Source: Nocardiopsis flavescens
GTDB taxonomy: Bacteria > Actinomycetota > Actinomycetes > Streptosporangiales > Streptosporangiaceae
Assembly (NCBI RefSeq): GCF_900141985.1
Contig: NZ_FQZK01000001.1
Span: 782,003-846,002 of the forward strand
Length of the DNA: 64,000 nt
Direction: 5' to 3'
A program made the translations under genes and the position numbers. The notes beneath the pieces were generated by a model. The model ran no database searches, was not told where the DNA came from, and saw nothing but the letters and a program-made list of their open reading frames with translations. Positions 36,454 to 44,846 of this stretch are shown here, in pieces. How positions within the stretch are numbered: the first letter of the stretch is position 1; each line of letters opens with the position of its first letter.

Positions 36454-37935
36454 ATGCCCACCGGCCACGCCGCCAGCGCCTCCCCCGTGCCGCGGGCGTC
36501 CCCGCCGGGCGGCGCCACGCCCGACCCCGCTCCCCCGGCCGTCATCCAGGGCGGCATGGGCGTCGGGGTGTCCGGCTGGCGGCTCGCGCGCGCCGTCTCG
36601 CTGGCCGGCCAGCTCGGCGTGGTCTCGGGTGTCGCCCTCGACGCCCAGCTCGCCCGCCGCCTCCAGCTCGGCGACACCGGCGGCCACCTGCGCCGAGCGC
36701 TCGCCGTCTTCCCCGACCGCGAGGCGGCCTCGCGCATCCTGGCGCGCTACTTCGTCCCCGGCGGGATACCGCCGGGCAGGCCGTTCCGGCCGGTGCCCCG
36801 GCCGGGCCTGCGCCCCGACCGGCACCGCGACGAGCTGACCGCCGCGGGCAACTTCGCCGAGGTGTGGCTCGCCAAGGAGGGCCACGGCGGCCCCGTGGGC
36901 GTCAACTACATGGAGAAGATCCAGCTCGCCACCCAGCCGGCCGTCTACGGGGCGATGCTGGCCGGGGTCGACCACGTGCTGGTGGGGGCGGGCATCCCCG
37001 GCGAGATCCCGGGCGTGCTCGACGCCCTGAGCACGCACTCCGCCACCGAGCTGACCGTCGCGGTGGAGGGCTCGGACGCGCGGCACACCGCCGCCTTCGA
37101 CCCCGGCGGGCTGGCCGGGGCCGGGGCACCGCCCCTGATCCGCCCGCGGCTCCTGGCGATCGTCTCCTCGGCGGTGCTCGCTGTGTACCTGCACCGGTCG
37201 CCGGCCACCCGCCCGGACGGGTTCGTGCTGGAGTCGCACACCGCGGGAGGCCACAGCGCGCCGCCCCGGGGCAGGCGCGCCCCCGGCGGCGGCGAGCCGG
37301 TGTACGGTCCGCGCGACCGGATCGACCCGGCCAAGGTGGCCGCGCTGGGCCTGCCCTTCTGGCTCGCGGGCGGCCGGGCCGGGCGGCGGAGCGTGGCGGA
37401 CGCCCGGGCCCTGGGGGCCGCGGGCGTGCAGGCCGGGACCGCCTTCGCGCTCGCCCGCGAGTCGGGGCTCGAACCCGGGCTGCGGCGACGGCTGCTGGCC
37501 GAGGGAGCGGCGGGGTCGCTGCCCGTGCGCAACGACCCCCTGGCCTCCCCCACCGGCTTCCCGTTCAAGGTCGCGCGGCTGTCCGGCACCCTGTCCGAGG
37601 ACGGGGAGTACGAGCGGCGGCCCCGGCTGTGCGACCTCGGGTACCTGCGCACCCCCTACCTCAAGGAGAACGGCGCGGTGGGCTACCGCTGCCCGGCCGA
37701 ACCGGTCGACCTGTACACGCGCAAGGGCGGTGCGGCCGGGGACGCCGCGGGCCGCCGCTGCCTGTGCAACGCGCTCACCGCCAACGTGGGGCTGCACCAG
37801 CACCGCGCCGACGGCTACGTCGAGCCCCCGCTGCTGACGGCCGGCCAGGACCTCGGCTTCCTGGCGGACCTCGTGCGCGAGGCGGGTACCGACTACTCCG
37901 CCGCCGACGTGGTCCGGTACCTGCTGGCGGAGTGA
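36454..37935 (+). CDS. Nitronate monooxygenase-like FMN protein
   Basis: A 493-residue protein of the nitronate monooxygenase/2-nitropropane dioxygenase superfamily, an FMN-binding TIM barrel. The N-terminal phosphate/FMN motif is VIQGGMGVGVSGWRLARAV, followed by GVNYMEKIQLA, VLVGAGIPGEIPGVLDAL, LESHTAGGHSAPPRG and LPFWLAGGRA. At ~490 residues it is longer than fungal or short bacterial enzymes, with a Cys-containing C-terminal part (GYRCPAEPV, RRCLCNAL). That longer group also resembles PfaD-type enoyl reductases, so the reaction is uncertain. The ATG at 36454 is set by the AGGAG ribosome site; a GTG at 36445 is too close to it. Confidence 0.85.
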   Translation: MPTGHAASASPVPRASPPGGATPDPAPPAVIQGGMGVGVSGWRLARAVSLAGQLGVVSGVALDAQLARRLQLGDTGGHLRRALAVFPDREAASRILARYFVPGGIPPGRPFRPVPRPGLRPDRHRDELTAAGNFAEVWLAKEGHGGPVGVNYMEKIQLATQPAVYGAMLAGVDHVLVGAGIPGEIPGVLDALSTHSATELTVAVEGSDARHTAAFDPGGLAGAGAPPLIRPRLLAIVSSAVLAVYLHRSPATRPDGFVLESHTAGGHSAPPRGRRAPGGGEPVYGPRDRIDPAKVAALGLPFWLAGGRAGRRSVADARALGAAGVQAGTAFALARESGLEPGLRRRLLAEGAAGSLPVRNDPLASPTGFPFKVARLSGTLSEDGEYERRPRLCDLGYLRTPYLKENGAVGYRCPAEPVDLYTRKGGAAGDAAGRRCLCNALTANVGLHQHRADGYVEPPLLTAGQDLGFLADLVREAGTDYSAADVVRYLLAE

Positions 37936-38253
37936 CGCGGGGCCGCCCCGGCGGGGCCCGCCCGGAGGACGCGCACGCGCCCTCCGGGCGGCGCGGCGCA
38001 CTGCCCCGGACCGCTCTCCCCGCGCCCCGACCCCGCGGCGGAGCCCTCCCCCGGCCGGCTCCACCGCGGGACGGCGCGGCGCCGAATTACCCGCCCGCAT
38101 TCGGCGTCCGCGACCATAAGAAAAGGGAATTGCCGACCCGCGATACCCGATCGCCGCGCGAACACGGGCCTCTCACGCCTCTTTAGCTGCATGTATATAT
38201 CTGGTGTGCATCAGAACCACCAGTCCCACCAGAAACCCGTACGGGAGTCGCCC
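37936..38253 (+). other. Intergenic region with AT-rich promoter of the LysR gene
   Basis: The first 130 bp are GC-rich; from about 38090 the sequence is AT-richer and contains TATATA at 38194-38199, a good -10 candidate. A GTG at 38206 lies six bases after it and is in frame with the LysR gene, so a longer, leaderless form of that protein is possible. Confidence 0.45.
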
Positions 38254-39213
38254 GTGTTCGATCCCGACTCCCTGAAATCCTTCCTCTCGGTGATCGACAC
38301 CGGGAGCTTCGTCGCCGCCGCGGACCGGCTGCGCCTGACCCAGCCCCGGGTCAGCCAGCAGGTCGCGGCGCTGGAGCGGGAGCTGGGGGTGGTGCTGTTC
38401 GACCGCAGCAAGCGGCCGATCCGCGCGACCGACGCGGGCCGCGCCCTGTCCGGCCAGGCCCGCAGGGTGCTGGAGGTGATGGCGGACGCCCGGACCTCGA
38501 TGGACCCGTGGCGGACCCGGGCCCAGGGGGTGGTCCACCTGGGCTCCTACCCGAGCGTGAGCGCCGCGTTCATCCCCGCGCTGCTGCGGCGCCAGGCCGA
38601 GCGCGAGCCCGACGTCAAGGTGGTGCTGACCGAGCACTCCACCCTGGAGCTGGACGCGGCCAACAGGCGCGGCGAGGTCGACCTGTACCTGCGGCCCCTG
38701 CACCCGGAGCCGCCCGAGCACGTCGGCAGCCTGCCGCTGTGGCGTGAACCACTGGTCATCGTGCACGCCCTGGACCACCCGCTGTCCCGTATCCCCGATC
38801 CGGTACCCCTGACCGAGGTCGCGGCGCACCCCATCATCTCGATCGGCCGACTGGAGGATGCGGACAGCGCGGACTTCGAGGCCTACCGGGTGTTCCGGGA
38901 ACGCGGCCTGAACCTGGTGCCCGTGCAGGCCACCGACCAGCCCCAGACCCTGGTGTCGCTGGCGGCGTCCGGACTGGGGGTGGGGGTCACCAACTGGCTG
39001 GCCACCCGGACCGCCGACACCTCCGACGTGCGGGTCCGGGTCCTGGAGGAGGGGCTGGAGCGCCGGGTGGCGCTGTGCTGGGACTCCTCCCGTCCGTTCA
39101 CCCCGGCCGTACGGAGCGTGCACACCGCGATCTCAGAAGCGGACATACCGGAAGGAACTAGCACATTAAGTACACTTAACCACGAACGAGATCTAAGTTC
39201 TCATACGTTATGA
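38254..39213 (+). CDS. LysR-family transcriptional regulator
   Basis: A 319-residue LysR regulator. The winged helix-turn-helix is FLSVIDTGSFVAAADRLRLT QPRVSQQVAALE in two stretches from about residue 8; the effector domain follows with VVHLGSYPSVSAAFIPALL and LVSLAASGLGVGVTN. The GTG at 38254 is chosen because it follows GGGAG and gives a normal family N-terminus; in-frame GTG 38206 (16 residues longer, leaderless) and ATG 38191 are alternatives. The last ~20 codons run into an AT-rich patch, with codon use unlike the rest. It may control the binding-protein gene at 39512. Confidence 0.88.
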   Translation: MFDPDSLKSFLSVIDTGSFVAAADRLRLTQPRVSQQVAALERELGVVLFDRSKRPIRATDAGRALSGQARRVLEVMADARTSMDPWRTRAQGVVHLGSYPSVSAAFIPALLRRQAEREPDVKVVLTEHSTLELDAANRRGEVDLYLRPLHPEPPEHVGSLPLWREPLVIVHALDHPLSRIPDPVPLTEVAAHPIISIGRLEDADSADFEAYRVFRERGLNLVPVQATDQPQTLVSLAASGLGVGVTNWLATRTADTSDVRVRVLEEGLERRVALCWDSSRPFTPAVRSVHTAISEADIPEGTSTLSTLNHERDLSSHTL

Positions 39214-39310
39214 TTTCCCCCCGCCACGGGCGCATAGAGGTATTAGTTTTCCTTATTCTTTCATTTTCGATCGATGATTAACGGATGCATCCGCGGGTCG
39301 GTACGTTCAT
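39150..39310. other. AT-rich island
   Basis: About 160 bp that is strikingly AT-rich for this genome, starting inside the end of the LysR gene. It holds the palindrome TTAAGT-ac-ACTTAA (39166-39179) and runs such as TTTTCCTTATTC. It may be the promoter/operator region for the orphan binding-protein gene at 39512 or the border of inserted DNA. No transposase or att-like repeat is seen. The remaining sequence to 39511 has no gene. Confidence 0.6.
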
Positions 39311-39511
39311 AGGCATCACCCGGGGTATCAGCCACACACGGCCCCGGTGAATCCCTCTCCTCTGAACCTTGACCCGTACCGTTCCCCCGTTCCGCCCCCC
39401 GGCATGGGACCCCCTGCCTTTCCCTCATCCGGCCTTCGCGCCGTTCTACGACAAGGCGGGGTCTCCAGGGGCGGGACCGTGTGGCCGTAGGGTCGTGAAC
39501 CGGAAGACGTC

Positions 39512-40645
39512 ATGTTCCGAACACGCTCGCTCGCCCTTCCCGCCGGCGCCCTCGTCCTGGCCCTGACCGCCTGCTCCGGCGGATCCACCGTCGACGAGGA
39601 GGTGGAGGGGGCCGCCGTGAACTCGGTAAGCGGCTCCCTGACCGCCGGCTACGTCTCGGCCATCGACCAGCTCGGGCTCCCCCTCGCCACCGAGCTCGGC
39701 CACTTCGAGGACCTGGGTCTGGACGTGACCCTCGCCGACCCGTTCCCCACCGGTGTGGACGCCATCAACGCCCTGGAGGCGGGCGAGGTCGACATCATCC
39801 AGGTCGGCGTCCCCGCCGTGGCCGCCGCCCAGCAGGGCGTCGAGCTGTCCTTCATCGGCAACTACTCCGGCTCCTCCGTCCAGCGCAGCGTCGACGAGAC
39901 CGCCGCCATCGTGGCCGCCGAGGACTCCGGGATCGACCCCGAGGACCTGAGCACCCTCGAAGGCGCCACCATCGCCACCAGCTTCGGCACCATCAACCAC
40001 CTCTACCTGCTGGGCCTGCTCAAGGACCTGCGCATCGACGTCGAGGACATGGAGCTGGTCAACACCCCGCCGCCGGACATGCCGGTGGCGCTGGAGACCG
40101 GCGGCGTGGACGCCATCGTCAACTGGGACCCCTGGCCGATCACCATCCAGGACCAGGTCGAGGGCTCCTACGAGGTCGTCCGCGGCGGCGGCTACATCCC
40201 CTTCATCGGGTACATCGTCACCACCCCGGACTACGTGGAGAACAACCCGGAGCTGGTCGAGGCCTTCCTCACCGCCCGCGCCACCGCCGACCAGTGGATC
40301 CGCGAGAACCCCGACGACGCCGCCGACGCCGCCACCCGCTGGCTGACCGGCACCGACCTGGACACCGCCACGGCCGCCATGGAGTTCAACATCCAGCAGC
40401 TGGACCCGCGGTTCTCCTCCTGCAACTACCTCGCCCTGGACACGGTGGCGAACCTGCTGGAGGAGCAGGAGGTCATCGAGTACGACTTCGACATCAACGA
40501 CCTGTTCGCCCCGGCGCCCATCCTGGCCGTCGAGGAGAACAACCCGGAGCTGTTCTCGGACCTGCCCGAGGTCCCCGACGACGCGCAGATCAGCAGCGAC
40601 CACACCTTCCTGCGCGAGGTCGACCAGACGTCCTGCGCGGTCTGA
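39512..40645 (+). CDS. ABC transporter substrate-binding protein (nitrate/sulfonate/taurine type), orphan
   Basis: A 377-residue exported binding protein of the NMT1/SsuA/TauA class. A lipoprotein signal ends with ALTACSGG (lipid Cys21). The fold pattern includes LPLATELGHFEDLGLDVTLA, DAINALEAGEVDIIQVGVPA, GATIATSFGTINHLYLLGLL and VDAIVNWDPWPITIQDQ. The protein is very acidic. No permease or ATPase gene is adjacent: a strong terminator follows and a divergent MFS exporter gene comes next, so it must borrow components or act as a sensor. A weak GGAAG ribosome site precedes the ATG. Confidence 0.88.
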   Translation: MFRTRSLALPAGALVLALTACSGGSTVDEEVEGAAVNSVSGSLTAGYVSAIDQLGLPLATELGHFEDLGLDVTLADPFPTGVDAINALEAGEVDIIQVGVPAVAAAQQGVELSFIGNYSGSSVQRSVDETAAIVAAEDSGIDPEDLSTLEGATIATSFGTINHLYLLGLLKDLRIDVEDMELVNTPPPDMPVALETGGVDAIVNWDPWPITIQDQVEGSYEVVRGGGYIPFIGYIVTTPDYVENNPELVEAFLTARATADQWIRENPDDAADAATRWLTGTDLDTATAAMEFNIQQLDPRFSSCNYLALDTVANLLEEQEVIEYDFDINDLFAPAPILAVEENNPELFSDLPEVPDDAQISSDHTFLREVDQTSCAV

Positions 40646-40771
40646 CCGCACACGTCCGCGCGCCGGCCGCTCCGGGGACACCGCCCCGGACCGGCCGGCG
40701 CCCCCGGAGCCCGGGGCGGCGCGAGCCCCCCGCCGGCGTCCCGGCCGCACCCCCCGCGGCCGGGACCCGCG

Positions 40772-40804
40772 AGGCCCCGGTACCCGTGACGGGTACCGGG
40801 GCCT
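40772..40804 (+). terminator. Strong hairpin terminator
   Basis: A perfect 15-bp stem, AGGCCCCGGTACCCG (40772-40786) with CGGGTACCGGGGCCT (40790-40804) and a 3-base loop, followed by GCGCGTTCCTT. It lies between the converging binding-protein and MFS genes. Confidence 0.8.
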
Positions 40805-40913
40805 GCGCGTTCCTTCGGTCCGCGTGCCCCGGGTTCCCGTGGTCGTCGCAAGCCCCCGGCCGGGGAGTGCGACGGACTTCGAGATCCGGAACCGGTCCGG
40901 CCACCGGGGCCGG

Positions 40914-42143
40914 TCAGCCGGCCACCGGGGCCGCGGGGGCCTGCGGGCGGGAGGCGCGGCCGACCAGGGCGGCCTGGACGCACACCGCGAGGGCGATCGA
41001 GACGACGGTGACGACGCCCAGCGGGAGGACCGCCTGCGCCCCGCCGAGGCCGACGACCGGGGCGGCCACTCCGCCGAACCCGAAGCGGGCCAGGCCCAGC
41101 ACCGAGGACGCGGTCCCCGCGCGCTCGGGGTGGTGGGCCAGGGCGAGCGAGGTCGTCGGAGGGGCCGTGAGCGCCACGCCGCAGGCGAGCGCGAACAGCG
41201 AGGCGACCACCGCCGCCAGCGGCAGGGCGAACAGGCCGGTGGCCAGCAGGCCCAGCGCCCCGGCGGCGCTCACGGCCAGGCCCGCGGCGAGGGTGCCGCG
41301 CTCGGACACGCGCTCGGCGGTGCGCCCCGCGATGTAGCCGAAGACCATGAACCCCGCGGAGTTCGCGCCGAACGCGGCGGAGTACCCCTGCGGGGAGAGC
41401 CCGTAGCCTCCCTGGAGGATGTAGGTCGCCCCGGACAGGTACGCGAAGAGCGCCGCGTGGGCCAGGCCGGAGATCAGCACCGCGCCGACGAACAGCCGGT
41501 CCGACAGCAGCACCCGGAAGTCCCGCACGGTCCGGCGCATGCCGCCGCGGGCGCGCCGCTCCGCCGGGAGGGTCTCGCGGAACACGGCCGCCGTCACGGC
41601 CAGCAGCACCACGCCCACCGCGGCCAGGAACACGAACAGGCCGCGCCAGTCGGTGACGCGGGCGAGCTGCCCGCCCACAACCGGGCCGACGACGGCCGCC
41701 AGCCCGCCCAGGACGGTGAGCCTGCCGTAGAACCGGATGAGCGCGCCGCCCTCGTACACGTCGCGTCCGGCGGCCTGCGCGATGACGATGCCCACCGCGC
41801 CCGCCAGCCCCTGCACGAGGCGGGCCAGGACGAGCGTCTCGACCGTGGGGCTGAGCGCGCACAGCACCGAGGCGGCGGCGTAGGCGGCGATGCCCGCGAA
41901 CAGCGGCACGCGGCGGCCGAACCGGTCCGAGAGCGGGCCCGCGACGACCTGGCCGACGGCGAGGCCCACGAGGCAGGCGGTGAGGGTGAGCTGGGCTGCG
42001 GAGGTCGTCGCCCCGAGTTCCGCGGTCAGCGCCGGCAGCACGGGCAGGTAGAGGTCCATGGAGAGGGGGCCGAACACCGTCAGCAGCATCAGCAGCAGCG
42101 CGAGGGCGGGTCCGACGCGGCGTCCGGGCTGGGTCTCGGTCAT
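40914..42143 (-). CDS. Bcr/CflA-type MFS drug-efflux transporter
   Basis: A 409-residue 12-helix major facilitator of the DHA1 Bcr/CflA group. The start is typical (LMLLTVFGPLSMDLYLPVLP), motif A is GPLSDRFGRR, and the helix-4/5 region has RLVQGLAGAVGIVIAQAAGRD, followed by VVGGQLARVTDWRGLFVFLA. It would export drugs or metabolites in exchange for protons. The ATG at 42143 follows a GGAGG site. It is divergent from an SDR-like gene; 300 bp of intergenic sequence contains the 23-bp element at 42318-42340. Confidence 0.92.
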   Translation of the reverse strand: MTETQPGRRVGPALALLLMLLTVFGPLSMDLYLPVLPALTAELGATTSAAQLTLTACLVGLAVGQVVAGPLSDRFGRRVPLFAGIAAYAAASVLCALSPTVETLVLARLVQGLAGAVGIVIAQAAGRDVYEGGALIRFYGRLTVLGGLAAVVGPVVGGQLARVTDWRGLFVFLAAVGVVLLAVTAAVFRETLPAERRARGGMRRTVRDFRVLLSDRLFVGAVLISGLAHAALFAYLSGATYILQGGYGLSPQGYSAAFGANSAGFMVFGYIAGRTAERVSERGTLAAGLAVSAAGALGLLATGLFALPLAAVVASLFALACGVALTAPPTTSLALAHHPERAGTASSVLGLARFGFGGVAAPVVGLGGAQAVLPLGVVTVVSIALAVCVQAALVGRASRPQAPAAPVAG

Positions 42144-42317
42144 GTGCGGTCCTCCGTGGGTGCGGGGAGCGGGGCCCGGGGCACGGGGCACGGGCGGGGC
42201 GGCGGAGCACGGCCGGATGCGCGCCGCGGGCGCCCGGGACGGCGCGCGGCGGGCCCCGGTCCGGCCCCGGTCCCCACGAGACCACGGACGCAGCGGGCGA
42301 GGGAGTCCCGGTCGATG

Positions 42318-42340
42318 GGGGTACCGGCAGGGACTCCCAC
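42318..42340 (+). promoter_or_regulatory. 23-bp conserved promoter element upstream of SDR-like gene
   Basis: Identical over 23 bases to the element upstream of the cupin/AKR operon (18720-18742), read in the same direction relative to the gene. GGGACTCCCAC forms its end, and TACCGT follows after 17 bp. The start codon of the SDR-like gene lies about 100 bp further. Confidence 0.65.
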
Positions 42341-42443
42341 GCCGGTCCCGGCCCGCCTACCGTGGGGCGCCGGGTGCGGTCGGCCGACCGCACCGCCGTG
42401 CGCCCGCCGGGCGCACGGGCACACCACCGGAGGAGGGGGACCC

Positions 42444-43100
42444 GTGCCCACCATCGCGATCATCGGCGCCGGCCCAGGGCTGGGCGCGGCGAGCGCCCGC
42501 AGGTTCGGGCGCGAGGGGTTCTCCGTCGCCCTCGTCTCCCGCGGGGCCCGGGGACCGGACGCGCTCCGCGGGGAACTCGCGCGGGAGGGGATCGAGGCGC
42601 GCGGCTACACGGCCGACGTGCGCGACACCGCGTCGCTGGAGCGGGCGCTGGACGCCGCCGCCGCGGAGCTGGGGACCGTCGAGGTCCTCCAGTACAGCCC
42701 GGTGCCGAGCCGGGAGTTCCTGCGCCCGGTGCTGGAGACCTCCCCCGCGGACCTGGCCGCCGCCACCGCGTTCTCCGTGCTGGGGCCGGCCGCGGCCGTG
42801 CACCGCGTGCTGCCGGGCATGCGGGAGCTGGGGCGCGGCACGGTCCTGCTGGTCAACGGCGCCAGCGCGGCGGCGCCCAACGGAAACGTCGCCGGGACCT
42901 CGGTGGCCTTCGCCGGGGAGTCCGCCTACGGCGCGATGCTCCACGAGGCCCTGGCCCCGGAGGGCGTCCACGTGGGGCAGCTCATCGTGCCCGGGGCGAT
43001 CGGCGGCGGCGACCCGCTCTTCGAACCCGACGCGCTGGCCGGGCGGCTGTGGGGGATCCACACCCGGCCCGGGGGCTTCCGCGTCACCGTCGGCGGCTGA
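42444..43100 (+). CDS. SDR-like NAD(P)-binding protein lacking the usual catalytic Lys
   Basis: A 218-residue Rossmann-fold protein with an N-terminal IGAGPGLGAASARRFG dinucleotide motif and SDR layout. The region expected to read YxxxK is FAGESAYGAMLHEALAPEGV, so the tyrosine may be kept but the lysine four residues later is replaced by leucine. Short SDR-like proteins of this kind are common in actinobacteria and are usually left unassigned. The GTG start follows an excellent GGAGGAGGGGG site. The shared 23-bp promoter element suggests co-regulation with the cupin/AKR operon. Confidence 0.85.
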   Translation: MPTIAIIGAGPGLGAASARRFGREGFSVALVSRGARGPDALRGELAREGIEARGYTADVRDTASLERALDAAAAELGTVEVLQYSPVPSREFLRPVLETSPADLAAATAFSVLGPAAAVHRVLPGMRELGRGTVLLVNGASAAAPNGNVAGTSVAFAGESAYGAMLHEALAPEGVHVGQLIVPGAIGGGDPLFEPDALAGRLWGIHTRPGGFRVTVGG

Positions 43101-43138
43101 CACCGGGCGCGGCTCGGCCCCGGGGCCGGGGAGAGCGC

Positions 43139-43390
43139 TCAGTCCCCCTCCCGGCTCCCGCCGCGGCGGGAGCGCCCGGCCAGGAGCGGGACGCAGACCA
43201 CGAGGAGCGGTACCAGGACGGCCGCGGCCCACCAGCGCCGTGCGGAGAAGTCCGACGCCGCGGGGTCGATGAAGAAGAGCACGCCCGCGCCCAGGACGAG
43301 GCCGAAGAGCCCGAAGGCGAGGGCGACGCGGTTCTGCCGGGGGGAGTCCCGGGACGGTTCGGATCCGTGGGTGTTCTCGGAGGTGTCCAT
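43139..43390 (-). CDS. Small two-helix membrane protein
   Basis: An 83-residue protein with a polar N-terminus, two membrane segments (VALAFGLFGLVLGAGVLFFI and WAAAVLVPLLVVCVPLLAG) and a basic tail (RSRRGGSREGD). Small membrane proteins with this layout often accompany transporters or sugar permeases; the family is not recognised. The ATG at 43390 follows a GGGGAGG site. It is separated from the transporter gene at 43509-44846 by 118 bp, lies downstream on the same strand, and could be the last gene of that operon. Confidence 0.65.
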   Translation of the reverse strand: MDTSENTHGSEPSRDSPRQNRVALAFGLFGLVLGAGVLFFIDPAASDFSARRWWAAAVLVPLLVVCVPLLAGRSRRGGSREGD

Positions 43391-43508
43391 GCGCCTCCCC
43401 TTTCCGGGAGGGCGCGCGGCGAACACCCCGGGACCGGCCGGATCCGGCCGGTGCGGGCCCCGGCACCCGTTTCCCGGGTGCCGGGGCCGCGCCGCGGGGC
43501 CGCTCCGC

Positions 43509-44846
43509 TCAGAGGAGGTACAGGTAGGCGGTCAGGCACAGGCCCGCGACGGCGATCACCCACGTGTACGGCAGGGTGGACAGCATCGAGCGCTCCGGCC
43601 GGACCCCCGCGTACTGCGAGCTCCACACGGTCTGCGTGCTGGTCGGGTCGGACACGCCCAGGACCTGGCCGTAGGAGGCCATGAGCCCCACCACCGCCGG
43701 GGCCGGGTAGATGCCGCCCGCGACCAGCACCCCGGCCACGCCCGCGCCCAGGCCGAAGATGTTCATCGGCCCCCGGTACAGCGCCAGCGGCACCATGAGC
43801 GCGAACACCAGCACGAACAGCGCCACGTGCCCCGGGCTGATGGCCACGACGATCGGGCTCAGCGCCTGGACCGCGCCGGGCAGGTTGACCGCGGCCAGCA
43901 GCATGCCGATCGCGATGAACAGCACGATGGGCGGCGCCGCCACGTCGAAGGCGCGGTAGAGGGTGCGCAGCGCCGTGGTCGTCATCTCCCGCCAGGACAC
44001 CGCCGTGACCAGGGCGAACACCACACCGGCCAGCAGCGAGGGCACGATCGGGATCTCCAGGCCCAGCGCCAGCACGATCGGCACCAGCGGGGTGAGCAGG
44101 GCGTACCAGGGGGCGTCCCCGCGGCGCTGCCGCCGCCGGGCGGCCCGCTCCCGGCGGGTGCCGGACCCGCCGCCGGACGCTCCGGAGCCGCCCGCGCCCG
44201 CGCCGACCCGCACCGCCCAGGTGTGCCGCACGCCCTTGCGGCGCATCTCCACGAGGATGTACGCCAGCCCGCCCAGCAGGGCGATCGGGAACATGCGCAG
44301 CTGGAAGTGCTGGACGGTGGACACCGGCACGCCGATGGCGTCGGACAGGAACTGCCAGTTGATCAGCTCCAGCGGCAGCCCGGCGGCGATGCCGACCAGG
44401 ACCGTGCCCGCCGCGACGGTGGGCGTCACCCCCACGGCGATCATCGCCGGGATGCCGACCACGCCGGCGAGCATCGCCGCCGGCGCCGACCCGGTGATGC
44501 TGCCGCACAGGATGGCGACGAGGAAGATGCCCACCGCGACCAGGGAGGGGCGCTCCCCGCCGAACTCCACGATCTTGCGGACGAGCGTGGACGCGATGCC
44601 GGTCTCGGACAGGAGCGTGCCCAGCCAGCTGCCCAGGAGGATGGCGACCATGGTCGCGGCCAGGCGCGGCGCCCCCTCCTGGACGACGGTGCCGACGACG
44701 CTCTCCTCCTCGCCGGTGAGCGGGGCGCCGGCGATGAGCGCGATGGCGACGGCGAGCAGGACGAGGGCGAAGGCGGTGGGCAGGCGGCGCGTCAGCATGA
44801 GGCCGACGCCCACCGCCATGGCGAGAAGGATTCCCAGGGCGGTCAC
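43509..44846 (-). CDS. Ion-transporter-superfamily permease of the hydantoinase operon
   Basis: A 445-residue membrane protein with about eleven helices in two related halves. Half 1 has ILLGSWLGTLLSETGIASTL and ILCGSITGSAPAAMLAGVVG; half 2 has LFIAIGMLLAAVNLPGAVQA and ALYRGPMNIFGLGAGVAGVL. The architecture resembles secondary carboxylate or organic-anion transporters of the ion transporter superfamily (CitMHS/GntP/DcuC style). A charged cytoplasmic loop (RRERAARRRQRR) separates the halves. The GTG start overlaps the stop of the HExxH gene (GTGA). The substrate is probably that of the adjacent hydantoinase/oxoprolinase. Confidence 0.8.
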   Translation of the reverse strand: MTALGILLAMAVGVGLMLTRRLPTAFALVLLAVAIALIAGAPLTGEEESVVGTVVQEGAPRLAATMVAILLGSWLGTLLSETGIASTLVRKIVEFGGERPSLVAVGIFLVAILCGSITGSAPAAMLAGVVGIPAMIAVGVTPTVAAGTVLVGIAAGLPLELINWQFLSDAIGVPVSTVQHFQLRMFPIALLGGLAYILVEMRRKGVRHTWAVRVGAGAGGSGASGGGSGTRRERAARRRQRRGDAPWYALLTPLVPIVLALGLEIPIVPSLLAGVVFALVTAVSWREMTTTALRTLYRAFDVAAPPIVLFIAIGMLLAAVNLPGAVQALSPIVVAISPGHVALFVLVFALMVPLALYRGPMNIFGLGAGVAGVLVAGGIYPAPAVVGLMASYGQVLGVSDPTSTQTVWSSQYAGVRPERSMLSTLPYTWVIAVAGLCLTAYLYLL

